21,380 nucleotides of DNA from positions 1 through 21,380 of the forward strand of contig SIAG01000019.1 in NCBI GenBank assembly GCA_009691925.1. The letters are read 5' to 3'. Shown here piece after piece: positions 1 through 10,863 of the stretch (within the stretch, counting starts at the first letter, position 1; every line of letters begins with the position of its first letter). The stretch comes from Planctomycetaceae bacterium (GTDB taxonomy: Bacteria > Planctomycetota > Planctomycetia > Pirellulales > UBA1268). The notes beneath the pieces were generated by a model that saw only the letters and a program-made list of their open reading frames with translations, made no database searches and was not told where the DNA came from. The translations under genes and the position numbers were made by a program.

Positions 1-1
1 G

Positions 2-343
2 ATGGAGGATCTCGGCGTGAAGACGCTCTGCCCCGGCCACGGCGAGATGGGGGGGGCGGAAATCCTCGCCAACCAGAAGCGCTGGTTTCTCGAGCTCCGC
101 GGCACCGTCAAGGCGGGGATCGACAAGGGACTGTCGCTCGAGGCGATCAAGGAGGGGTTTGACGTCCCCTTCTACAAGGAATGGACCGGCAAGGAATCGA
201 AGGCCCAAAGCGAAAACATCGAGCATGTCTTCAAGGAGCTTTCGAGCCCCGGCAAGCCGCTCGGGCTCAAGTCGCGCCTCCACCGTCATCCCCATCCCCA
301 TCCCAGCCAGCCTGTGGTCGGTACGGTCGGGAGCAAGCGATGA
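2..343 (+). CDS. MBL-fold metallo-hydrolase, C-terminal part (5' end outside window)
   Basis: C-terminal part of a probable metallo-beta-lactamase-fold hydrolase. The frame is open from the window edge, so the Met at base 2 is probably internal and the true start lies upstream. The visible peptide opens with a V-K-T-L-C-P-G-H-G-E stretch. P-G-H-G is the late metal-ligand histidine motif of MBL enzymes. A helical tail follows (NQKRWFLELR, then IDKGLSLEAIKEGF), as in many exported planctomycete MBL proteins. The last 30 or so residues are low-complexity, including H-P-H-P-H-P encoded by three CATCCC hexamers. The stop overlaps the next gene's start (ATGA at 340-343), which suggests translational coupling to the peptidase. 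The substrate cannot be inferred because the HxHxDH core is not in view. Confidence 0.7.
   Translation: MEDLGVKTLCPGHGEMGGAEILANQKRWFLELRGTVKAGIDKGLSLEAIKEGFDVPFYKEWTGKESKAQSENIEHVFKELSSPGKPLGLKSRLHRHPHPHPSQPVVGTVGSKR
287..304 (+). repeat. three tandem CATCCC hexamers
   Basis: Three perfect CATCCC units lie in frame in the MBL gene tail and encode His-Pro three times. They start about 35 bases before the downstream peptidase start. Such a tract can change length by slippage, which would only vary the tail by whole dipeptides. Confidence 0.8.
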
Positions 344-2585
344 AGCTCTGGAAGCACGGCAGCCTGCTTGCCCTCCTCGTCGTCCTCGCCGCCGCGGCGA
401 TACACCCGGCGGCCCGATCTGACGAGCCCCTCACCCTCGAGCGGATCATGGGGAGCCCGGCCCTCTCCGGCCCGGTGCCGCGGGGCCTGGCGCTCTCCCC
501 CGACGGGAAGCTCGCCACGCTCCTCGAGCCGCGCGCCGACGACCGCGATCGCTACGACCTGTGGGCCCTCGAGACTGCCACCGGCCAGAAGCGAATGCTC
601 GTCGACTCGACGAAGTTCGGCGGCGGGGAGATCTCCGAGGAGGAGAAGATGCGCCGCGAGCGGGCCCGGGTCGGCGGCACGCGCGGCGTGATCTCCTATG
701 CCTGGGCCCCCGACTCGACCTCGATCCTCGTGCCGCTCGACGGCGATCTGTACCTCGCCACTGTCGCCGACGGCGCCGTCCGCCGACTCACCGACACGCC
801 CCAGACCGAGCTCGACGCCCGGATCTCCCCGCGCGGGACTTCCGTGTCGTTTGTGCGCGATCAGAATCTCTTCCTCCACGATCTCGCCACCGGCACCGAG
901 CGGGCCCTGACAACCGACGGGGCGGAAGCGGTATCGTGGGGGAGTGCGGAGTTTGTCGCCCAGGAGGAGATGGACCGGCGCGAGGGGCACTGGTGGAGCC
1001 CCGACGACTCGCGGCTGGTCGTCGCGAAGGTCGACGAGAGCGACGTGCAACTGGTGCCGAGGGGGAGAATAGGCGCCGCCGGCACACGCGTCTTTGAGCA
1101 GCGCTATCCCCGCGCTGGCACGCCCAACGCCCGCGTCGAGCTGTTCGTGTTTGACCCTGCCGGCACAGCGCCGGTGAAGCTCGACCTCGGTCCCGATCCC
1201 GACATCTACGTGGCCCGCGTCGATTGGACGCCCGACTCGAAGGCGATCCTCGTCCAGCGGCAGTCGCGCGATCAAAAGCGGCTCGACCTGCTGCGCTTCG
1301 ATCCGGCCTCTGGCGGCCCCCGCACAGAGCTCACCGAAACCTCCCCGACCTGGGTCAATCTCTCCGACGACCTGCGGATCCTCGGCGACGGCCGGCTCCT
1401 GTGGACGAGCGAGCGCGACGGATTCCGCCACCTGTTTCTCGCCCGCGACGGTGTTCTTGAGCAGGTGACCAGCGGCCCCTGGGGGATCGAGAAGGTCGTC
1501 GGGGTCGACGAGCAGGGGGGAAAGGTGTTCTTCATGGCTGGCATCGAGACACCGATCGAGAAGCATCTCTATGGTGTTGATCTCCCCGCCGCCGGCACCA
1601 CGGCAGCGGCACCGCGGCGTCTCACCGAGCCGGGGGGCTGGCACGACGCCTCGATGGACAAGACCGGCGCCCGGGCCATCATCACGCGATCGACGCCGAC
1701 GCAGCCGCCGCAGACATTCCTGGCCGACGCCGACGGAAAACGGATTGCCTGGATCGAGGAGAACCGTGTCGCGGGGGAGCACCCTTATGCCCCCTATCTC
1801 GCCGACCACATCGCCCCCGAGTTCGGTACGCTCGCCGCCGACGATGGCACGCCGCTCCACTATTCGCATCTGCGCCACAGGCTCTCCCCGGGGGAGAAAG
1901 CCCCGGCGCTGGTCATCGTCTACGGCGGACCCGGCGTCGGCCCGCTGGCGGCCAGGCGCTGGGGGAATGCCGTCTCGCAGTGGTTCGTGCGCCGCGGCTG
2001 GCATGTCTTCTCGCTCGACAACCGCGGCACGAGTGGCCGCGGCAAGGCCTTTGAAGACCCGATCCATTTGAAGATGGGCGACGTGGAGGTCCGCGATCAG
2101 AAGGTGGGGGTCGATTGGCTCCGCGCGCGGGCCGACGTCGATTCCGATCGAATCGCCGTCCATGGCTGGTCGTACGGCGGCACCATGGTGCTGCGGCTGC
2201 TTGCCGCCCATCCGGGGCTGTTTGCCGCCGGCGCCTCCGGGGCCCCGGTCACCGATTGGTCGCTCTACGACACCCACTACACCGAGCGCTACCTGGGCAA
2301 CCCCGCTGTCGATAAGGGCCCCTACGAGCGCTCGGGTGTTCTCGAGGTGGCGGAGACGATTGCTGACCCGCTCCTGGTGATCCACGGCATGGCCGACGAC
2401 AACGTCGTCTTCGAAAACACGACGGCCCTCGTCGCCCGGATGCAGAAACAAGGCCAGCTCTTCGAGGTCATGATCTATCCCGGGCAAACCCACGGCATCG
2501 CCGGTGCTCCCGACCGGATCCACCTGTGGCGGACGATCGCCGACTTTTTCGACCGCCGGCTCGGCTTGCCCCAGGCCACACATCG

Positions 2586-2589
<4 letters not shown>
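340..2589 (+). CDS. exported S9 peptidase, dipeptidyl peptidase IV type
   Basis: Serine exopeptidase of family S9 (DPP-IV type), expected to remove N-terminal dipeptides outside the cytoplasm. I start it at the ATG of the ATGA overlap because it begins a good signal peptide (MKLWKHGSLLALLVVLAAAA, cleavage near residue 26). A start at 181 would put 53 non-signal residues in front. The product is 749 aa, normal for the family. Residues about 45-480 look like the DPP-IV beta-propeller, with the double-Glu motif QEEMDRREG (E209/E210) that anchors the substrate N-terminus in DPP-IV. The C-terminal alpha/beta-hydrolase domain shows GWSYGG with nucleophile S611, the Asp in HGMADDN (D686) and the His in GQTHG (H718). 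All catalytic parts are present. It overlaps both neighbours by 4 bases, so the three genes are probably co-expressed. Confidence 0.93.
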
Positions 2590-4973
<2,384 letters not shown>

Positions 4974-4978
4974 CCGGC

Positions 4979-5006
4979 CTGAGCAGCCAATGACGTGCTT
5001 GCTCAG
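4979..5006. terminator. hairpin between convergent peptidase and antiporter genes, possible bidirectional terminator
   Basis: Perfect 7-bp arms CTGAGCA (4979-4985) and TGCTCAG (5000-5006) flank a 14-base loop. This fills almost all of the 29-bp gap between the two convergent stops. The antiporter stop codon (5003-5005) lies inside the right arm. There is no clear U-tract on either strand, so the terminator role is inferred mainly from its place. Confidence 0.4.
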
Positions 5007-6250
5007 CCCTCGGCGGCCGGCACGCCACGGCGGCCGAGGATTAGCGCGAGGCCCGGCCCGGCCGCCATCGTCGTGAACACACACATCAGCACGCAGGCGA
5101 CGTACAGCCGCAGATCGATCAGCTCGCGCTCGAAAGCGGCTTGCGCCATCACGATCCCGAGGATCCCGCGGGCATTGAGGCCGCAGCCGACGGCGAGCGA
5201 CTGCCGGTTGTCCATCCCCGCCATCTTCCCGCCGACGAACACGCCGGAGATCTTCCCGAGGAAGGCGACCACCGTGATCAGAGCGACGAGCCAGGGATCG
5301 AAGCCCTTGATGAAGTCGGCCTTGATCGCCATCGAGACAAAGAAGATCGGCGTGAACACGGCATAGGCAAACTCCGCGATCGTGGCGAACGGCTCTGGAT
5401 GCCGCTGGGCGACGTCGGCCAGGGCGATGCCGACGATGAACGCTCCGAGAAACGAATGGAGCCCGAGGTACTCCGAGCCTGCCGCCCCGAGGAACGCCAA
5501 GAGGATCACCGCCGTGATGAAGGCGCTCGGCCGCGGCATGGTCTCGTAGATCCATTCCATGATCCGGGGGAGGAAGAGCTTGCCGAGGAGGATCGTGCCG
5601 CCGATAAAGAGGAACACCATCCCGAGGACAACGGCCCCCTGCCCCTTGGCGGTGGCCTGCGGGCCGAACTCGGCGAGGATCACGGCAAACAGCCCCCAGC
5701 CGACGAGATCGTCGACGAGCGTCGCCGACATGATCGTCCGCCCGATGTCGCTCTTGAACAGCCCCATGTCGAGGAGGATTCTCGCGATGACCGGATTGGC
5801 CGAGAGGGAGAGGAGCGACCCCATGAATAGCGCCGTCGAGAAGCGGTCTTTCTCGGTGACGCCGACCACCGTCGGGAAGGCGTAGCACATCAGGAAGCCG
5901 AGAATGAGCGGAACGAACGTTCCCACCGTTCCCACCGAGAGCGCCTTGCGGCCGAGGCGGCGGAACTCGCTGACGGAGATGTCGAGGCCGATCGTGACGA
6001 TGAAGAACAGCATCCCCACTCGCGCGATCGCGTCGCGGGCACTTGTCACCGGGCCGGTCGGCGGAAAGAGCCAGGCGAACAAGTCCGGGGAGAGTCGGCC
6101 GAGGATCGTCGGCCCGAGCACAAGCCCACCGGCGATCTCGCCGACGACGGCCGGGATGCCGAGCTTCCGGGCCACCTGCCCGAGGACGAGTGCCGTGAAC
6201 AGCATCGCCGCCAGATGCAGCGAGAGAACTGTCCAGTCGGCCGGGGTCAT
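5003..6250 (-). CDS. CPA2-type cation:proton antiporter
   Basis: Inner-membrane monovalent cation/proton antiporter of the Na_H_Exchanger (CPA2, Kef/NapA-like) family, 415 aa. It is hydrophobic throughout, with about 12-13 predicted membrane segments. Family marks are GIPAVVGEIAGGLVLGP (residues 31-47), ARVGMLFFIVTIGLD near residue 80, the crossover-helix region SLSANPVIARIL (148-159), and the acidic ion-binding pair in ATLVDDLVGWG (D180/D181). A DD pair is typical of electrogenic Na+/H+ exchange, but that is inference. There is no C-terminal RCK/TrkA-N domain, so this is not a full KefB/KefC. The start is ATG at 6250. The gene converges on the S9 peptidases and diverges from the sulfatase. 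Confidence 0.92.
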   Translation of the reverse strand: MTPADWTVLSLHLAAMLFTALVLGQVARKLGIPAVVGEIAGGLVLGPTILGRLSPDLFAWLFPPTGPVTSARDAIARVGMLFFIVTIGLDISVSEFRRLGRKALSVGTVGTFVPLILGFLMCYAFPTVVGVTEKDRFSTALFMGSLLSLSANPVIARILLDMGLFKSDIGRTIMSATLVDDLVGWGLFAVILAEFGPQATAKGQGAVVLGMVFLFIGGTILLGKLFLPRIMEWIYETMPRPSAFITAVILLAFLGAAGSEYLGLHSFLGAFIVGIALADVAQRHPEPFATIAEFAYAVFTPIFFVSMAIKADFIKGFDPWLVALITVVAFLGKISGVFVGGKMAGMDNRQSLAVGCGLNARGILGIVMAQAAFERELIDLRLYVACVLMCVFTTMAAGPGLALILGRRGVPAAEG

Positions 6251-6356
6251 GGGAAGGTTCTGCGAGGGGCCAACGGCTGCGAGGCAGTTGCCACACCAGC
6301 CGCGTCAAACGAGCAACGGCGCACGGGAGCCGCCTCGACCGAGGAACAGCCCAACA

Positions 6357-6385
6357 AGAATACCCGTTGAAACGACCGTTGTGTA
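6357..6385 (-). promoter_or_regulatory. possible promoter for the antiporter gene
   Basis: On the minus strand, TACACA (6380-6385) and TATTCT (6357-6362) are 17 bases apart, each matching four of six positions of the sigma-70 boxes. They lie about 107 bases upstream of the antiporter start in the divergent gap. Planctomycete promoter consensus is poorly known, so this is weak. Confidence 0.25.
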
Positions 6386-6393
6386 GACAGGGG

Positions 6394-6399
6394 TATGAT
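6394..6399 (+). promoter_or_regulatory. possible -10 box for the sulfatase/OPT operon
   Basis: TATGAT, five of six matches to the -10 consensus, stands 80 bases before the sulfatase start. A TTGAAA lies at 6367-6372, but the 21-base spacer is too long for a normal -35. The same GGTATGAT string occurs before the gene at 17070. The 229-bp gap otherwise holds no gene that I can see. Confidence 0.3.
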
Positions 6400-6466
6400 A
6401 GGGTTTTCTCTGCTCCTTCCCAACTGACGCTGAATCTGCCACGTTTACAGACCGAGAAGATCCCCC

Positions 6467-6473
6467 GAAGGAG
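6467..6473 (+). promoter_or_regulatory. ribosome binding site of the sulfatase gene
   Basis: GAAGGAG is placed 6 bases before the ATG at 6480. This supports that start, which also begins the signal peptide. Confidence 0.75.
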
Positions 6474-6479
6474 TCGTCG

Positions 6480-8846
6480 ATGCCGAACCGTGCCCTTTCC
6501 CTGCTGGTCCGCTGTTCGCTCCTGCTCGTGGTTTTTGTCGGGAGCCTCCCCGCCGGGCTCATCGCCGCCGAACCGAACGGATCGACCCCCAAGGTTCTTC
6601 CGCCCCCCCCGGCAGCGTTTCGCGGCACGATCAATCTCCGTGCCAAAGACTCCACCCCTGACTTCCCGCAGCCGGTTCGGGCGCCGCAGGGCGCGCCGAA
6701 CGTTCTTCTGATCCTCCTCGATGACGTCGGCTTCGGAGCCTCGAGTGCCTTCGGCGGCCCCTGCCAGACGCCGGTCCTCGAGGCGCTTGCCAAGCGTGGC
6801 CTCCGCTACACGCAGTTTCACACCACGGCCCTGTGCAGTCCCACGCGCGCGGCGCTGATCACCGGCCGCAACCATCACGCTGTCCACTCTGCGGCGATCA
6901 CCGAGGCGGCCACCGGCTTCCCCGGCTACGACTCCGTCATGCAGAAGGACACAGCGACGGTCGCCGAGGTTCTCAAGCTCAATGCCTGGAGCACCGCCTG
7001 GTTCGGCAAGAATCACAACGTTCCCGACTGGCAGACAAGTCAGGCCGGGCCGTTTGATCTGTGGCCAACGGGCCTCGGCTTCGAGCATTTCTTCGGCTTC
7101 ATCGGCGGCGACACCCACCAGTGGCGGCCGGCGGCGATCGAGGGTACAAAGCCGGTCGAGCCCTATCTCGACGACCCCGATTACCACTTCGACGACGACC
7201 TCGCTGACCGGGCGGTGAAGTGGATCCGCACCCAGCAGGCGGTCGCCCCGGAGAAGCCCTTCTTCCTCTACTACGCGCCGGGCGCCACCCACGCCCCGCA
7301 CCACCCCCGCCAGGAATGGGTCAAGAAATACGCCGGCACGTTCGACGCCGGCTGGGATGCGATCCGCGCGGAAACACTCGCCCGCCAGAAAAAGCTTGGC
7401 ATCGTGCCGGCCGACACGAAGCTCGTCCCCCTCGCCCCCGGCATCCCCGCCTGGGCGAGTCTCACGGCCGACCAAAAGAAGGTCTACGCCCGGATGATGG
7501 AGGTGTATGCGGGATTCCTTGAGCAGACCGACCACAACGCCGGCCGGGTGATCGAGGCGATTGAGGCAGCCGGCGAGCTCGACAACACGCTCGTTCTTTA
7601 CATCGTCGGCGACAATGGCGCCAGCGCCGAAGGAAGCCCGCAGGGGCTCCTCAACGAGATGACGTTTTTCAACGGCGTCAAGGAGGATCTCGCCACGGTC
7701 CTCGAGCGCGTCGACGACATCGGCTCCTGGCAGACCTACAACCACTATCCCATCGGCTGGGCGCACGCGATGTGCACCCCCTTCCAATGGACGAAGCAGA
7801 TCGCCAGCCACTACGGCGGCACGCGCAACGGCCTGGTGATCTCCTGGCCGAAGGGAATCGCTGATGTTGGCGGCGTGCGCACCCAGTGGCATCATGTCAT
7901 CGACATCGTGCCGACGATCTACGAGGCCTGCGGTGTGACTCCGCCGGAGGTCGTCAACGGTATCGGGCAAAAATCGATCGACGGCGTCAGCATGGCCTAT
8001 TCCTTCGCCGATGCCCGCGCGCCGAGCCGGCGATCGACGCAGTACTTCGAGATGATCGGCAACCGGGCGATCTACCACGATGGCTTTGTCGCCTGCACGA
8101 CCCCGCCGGTGCCGCCGTGGGACCCCGCCGCCGCGGAGGTCGACGCGATCGACGGCTACCAGTGGGAGCTCTACCACACCGACGTCGACTTCTCCCAGGC
8201 GGAGAACCTCGCCGCCTCTCATCCAGAGAAGCTCCGCGAGCTCCAGCTCCTCTTCTACACCGAGGCCGCCCGGCACGAGGTGCTGCCGATCGACAACAGC
8301 AAGACTGCCCGCCTCGATCCGGCCATCCGCCCGAGCCTGACACGGGGGCGGACGAAGTTCACCTACGGCGACGGGATGACGAGGATCCCGGAAGGGGCGA
8401 GCCCCAACATGAAGAACACGTCGTTTCGGATCACCGCCGACGTCGACGTGGAGGAGAAGGCCAGCGGGATGATCATCACCCAGGGGGGCCTGTTCGGCGG
8501 GATGGGCCTCTTTCTCCGCAACGGCAAGCCGGTCTACCACTCGAACTTCGTCGACATCGCCCACACCGAGATCGCCGGCCGTGAACCACTCGCGCCCGGA
8601 AAGCATGTCGTCGCCCTCCGCTTCGCCTACGACGGCGGCGGGATCGGCAAGGGTGGAACGGCCACGCTCGAGGTCGATGGCAAGACGGTCGCCGAGGGGC
8701 GGATCGAGCGGACGATCCCGATCCGGGTGACACTCGATGAGTCGCTCGATGTCGGCGAGGACACCGGCACACCGGTGACGACCAGCTACGATGTCCCCTT
8801 CCGGTTCGAGGGAAAGGTCGACCGCGTCGTGATCGACCTGGAGTGA
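6480..8846 (+). CDS. exported arylsulfatase, long PAS type
   Basis: Formylglycine-dependent sulfatase that hydrolyses sulfate esters, exported by a signal peptide (residues 1 to about 30, ending A-A before EPNG). The start is fixed by a good RBS. It is 788 aa. The metal-binding pair LLDDVGFG is at D81/D82. The signature LCSPTRAALITGR is at 118-130, where C119 would be converted to formylglycine and R123 is the conserved arginine. A second metal site GDNGAS includes D378/N379. The sequence around FHTTALCSPTRAALITGRNHH resembles Pseudomonas-type arylsulfatase. Residues about 640-788 form a beta-sandwich-like extension with a YDGGGIGKGGTATL-type turn, which I know from the long (about 780 aa) members, so the length is normal for them. 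The maturase (FGE) is not in this window. The OPT transporter gene follows after 28 bp, probably in the same operon. Confidence 0.94.
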   Translation: MPNRALSLLVRCSLLLVVFVGSLPAGLIAAEPNGSTPKVLPPPPAAFRGTINLRAKDSTPDFPQPVRAPQGAPNVLLILLDDVGFGASSAFGGPCQTPVLEALAKRGLRYTQFHTTALCSPTRAALITGRNHHAVHSAAITEAATGFPGYDSVMQKDTATVAEVLKLNAWSTAWFGKNHNVPDWQTSQAGPFDLWPTGLGFEHFFGFIGGDTHQWRPAAIEGTKPVEPYLDDPDYHFDDDLADRAVKWIRTQQAVAPEKPFFLYYAPGATHAPHHPRQEWVKKYAGTFDAGWDAIRAETLARQKKLGIVPADTKLVPLAPGIPAWASLTADQKKVYARMMEVYAGFLEQTDHNAGRVIEAIEAAGELDNTLVLYIVGDNGASAEGSPQGLLNEMTFFNGVKEDLATVLERVDDIGSWQTYNHYPIGWAHAMCTPFQWTKQIASHYGGTRNGLVISWPKGIADVGGVRTQWHHVIDIVPTIYEACGVTPPEVVNGIGQKSIDGVSMAYSFADARAPSRRSTQYFEMIGNRAIYHDGFVACTTPPVPPWDPAAAEVDAIDGYQWELYHTDVDFSQAENLAASHPEKLRELQLLFYTEAARHEVLPIDNSKTARLDPAIRPSLTRGRTKFTYGDGMTRIPEGASPNMKNTSFRITADVDVEEKASGMIITQGGLFGGMGLFLRNGKPVYHSNFVDIAHTEIAGREPLAPGKHVVALRFAYDGGGIGKGGTATLEVDGKTVAEGRIERTIPIRVTLDESLDVGEDTGTPVTTSYDVPFRFEGKVDRVVIDLE

Positions 8847-8865
8847 GCTAGCCGCAAGCCCCCAC

Positions 8866-8870
8866 GGAGG
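8866..8870 (+). promoter_or_regulatory. ribosome binding site of the OPT transporter gene
   Basis: GGAGG stands 4 bases before the ATG at 8875, in the 28-bp gap after the sulfatase stop. I see no hairpin between the two genes, which supports co-transcription. Confidence 0.7.
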
Positions 8871-8874
8871 ATCG

Positions 8875-10863
8875 ATGGCCATTGAGCAGCTCACCCCGGA
8901 ACAGGCCCGCGACTGGACGGCCGAGGAGAAGGACCGCTGGTGGCTGGCGAAGATCTACCGCGGCGACATGCCGCAGCTCACGCTCCGGGCCGGCGCCACC
9001 GGCTTTCTGCTCGGGGGCATCCTCTCCGCCACGAATCTCTACATCGGCGCGAAGACCGGCTGGACGCTCGGCGTCGGCCTGACGAGCGTGATCCTCGCCT
9101 ACGCGTCGTTTCGGATCCTCTCGAAGGTCGGCGTCCGTGATCTCACGATCCTCGAAAACAATGCTGCGCAGAGCGTGGCGACGGCCGCCGGCTACATGAC
9201 CGGCCCGCTGATCTCCGGGATGGCCGCCTACATGTGGATCGAGAACACGATCATCCCCTGGTGGCAGATGGCGGCCTTCAATGTCGTTCTCTCGTTGCTG
9301 GGCGTCCTCGTCGCCTTCCCGATGAAGCGCCGGTTCATCAACGACGAACAGCTCCCCTTCCCCGAGGGGCAGGCCTGTGGCGTCGTCCTCGACACCCTCT
9401 ACAGCGGCAGCGGCGACTCCGGAATGGGCCAGGCCCGGGCCCTGGTCACCGCCGGCCTCCTCTCCGGCACCCTTGAGGCACTCAAAGGGGAGAACCTCAT
9501 GCGGCTCCTCCAAGAGCGTCTCCTCGGATTCACGTCATCCTTTCACCTCCCCCATGCCCTCGACGAGTGGTATTACGCGCTTGAGAAGCTGGGGAAAGTA
9601 CCGATGCCGACGCTAGCGAAAGTGCCGCTCCCGCAGCTCGGCCTGACATTCCTCCCTCTCGACATCGCGATGTTCGGGGCCGGCGGTCTGATGGGTATCC
9701 GCGCGGCGGGGAGCATGCTGCTCGGCATGCTCTTGAACTTCGGGGCAATAGTGCCCTTGATGATCGCCACGGGGAATCTCCCTCCCCGTGCCGACGGCAC
9801 CTACAGCCGGATCCACGTCGTCAACACCTGGTCGCTGTGGTGGGGGATCACGATCATGGTCGTGGCCTCGCTGGTGAGCCTGTTTGCCAAGCCGGAGGTG
9901 TTCACGAAGGCCTTTGAATCGCTCCGCGGGGGCTACGGGGATGGCAAAAAGCGAGCCGACCCGCTCGCCGCGATCGAGCTCCCGAACCTGCTCTCGGTGA
10001 TCGGCATCCCGATCCTGGGGGCCGTCAGCGCGGGAATGGCGCAGGCCTGGTTCGGCGTGCCGTTTTTGTATGGCCTCTCGGCGGTGCCGCTGGTGGCCGT
10101 GCTCTCGCTCATCGCCGCCTCGAGCACCGGCCTGACGAGCATCACCCCCACCGGCTCGCTCTCCAAGATCCCCCAATTCATCTATGGAGCGCTCGACCCG
10201 AAGCATGCCCCGACGAATCTCATGACCGGGGTGATGTGCGTCGAGGTGGCGAGCAATGCCAGCAACCTCCTCATGGACATCAAGCCGGGCTACATGCTCG
10301 GGGCGAAGCCAAGGCAACAGGCCGTCGCCCACTGCATCGGCATCTTGGCCGGCGCCCTCGCCAGCGCCCCCCTCTTCAATCTCCTCTTCCTCTCCGACTA
10401 CAGGCCGGGGATGCGCGTTCAGGATGCGATGGCCCCGGAAGGGGGGCAGTTCGGCTTCCCCTCGGCGCTGCAGTGGAAGGGCGTTTCGGAGCTCGTCTCG
10501 GCCGTCTTCGGCGGTGATTCGGGCACGCTCCTGACGCCGTCGATCAAGATCTCGATCGCGATCGCCGTCGTGGCGGGGATCGTCCTGGAGCTGGTGCGGA
10601 TGCGGTCAGGGGGGAAGTTTCCTTTGAGCCCGTTGTCGATCGGCCTCGGCGTTGTCCTCACCCCCGACTCGGTGATGGCGATGTTCTTTGGTGCCCTGTT
10701 CTTCACCGTCATGAAATCGATCTACGGGAAGTCGCCGGAGAGCGCCGGCCACCGGCTGTGGATCGGATCGCACGAGCCAATCTGCGCCGGCCTGATCGCC
10801 GGGGCGGCGCTGGTCGGGATCTCCGACATCCTCGTCAAGGTGTTCCTGACGCCGGCGGCGTGA
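8875..10863 (+). CDS. OPT family oligopeptide transporter
   Basis: Integral inner-membrane transporter of the OPT superfamily, 662 aa, the usual size of bacterial members. These carry oligopeptides or metal chelates with proton coupling; the substrate is not readable here. Visible family marks are NLYIGAKTG (residues 54-62), ENNAAQSVATAAGYMTG (94-110) and LPFPEGQACGVV (160-171). At least 14 hydrophobic segments run to the end. The start follows a GGAGG. A large soluble-looking stretch at residues about 180-245 contains the A-L-K-G-E-N and LPHALDEW segments and separates the two halves. It sits just behind a sulfatase gene and one unit away from two exported peptidases, so peptide uptake is plausible but not shown. 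Its last 29 bases overlap the convergent CDF gene. Confidence 0.93.
   Translation: MAIEQLTPEQARDWTAEEKDRWWLAKIYRGDMPQLTLRAGATGFLLGGILSATNLYIGAKTGWTLGVGLTSVILAYASFRILSKVGVRDLTILENNAAQSVATAAGYMTGPLISGMAAYMWIENTIIPWWQMAAFNVVLSLLGVLVAFPMKRRFINDEQLPFPEGQACGVVLDTLYSGSGDSGMGQARALVTAGLLSGTLEALKGENLMRLLQERLLGFTSSFHLPHALDEWYYALEKLGKVPMPTLAKVPLPQLGLTFLPLDIAMFGAGGLMGIRAAGSMLLGMLLNFGAIVPLMIATGNLPPRADGTYSRIHVVNTWSLWWGITIMVVASLVSLFAKPEVFTKAFESLRGGYGDGKKRADPLAAIELPNLLSVIGIPILGAVSAGMAQAWFGVPFLYGLSAVPLVAVLSLIAASSTGLTSITPTGSLSKIPQFIYGALDPKHAPTNLMTGVMCVEVASNASNLLMDIKPGYMLGAKPRQQAVAHCIGILAGALASAPLFNLLFLSDYRPGMRVQDAMAPEGGQFGFPSALQWKGVSELVSAVFGGDSGTLLTPSIKISIAIAVVAGIVLELVRMRSGGKFPLSPLSIGLGVVLTPDSVMAMFFGALFFTVMKSIYGKSPESAGHRLWIGSHEPICAGLIAGAALVGISDILVKVFLTPAA

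Noticed and set aside
5918..5935. Two tandem CGTTCCCAC units in the antiporter gene
   Set aside because: They encode V-G-T-V-G-T inside a membrane region in frame. Two units of nine bases are unremarkable in coding DNA.
6367..6399. TTGAAA plus TATGAT as a full sigma-70 promoter for the sulfatase
   Set aside because: The spacer is 21 bases, outside the usual 16-19, so I kept only the -10-like box at low confidence.
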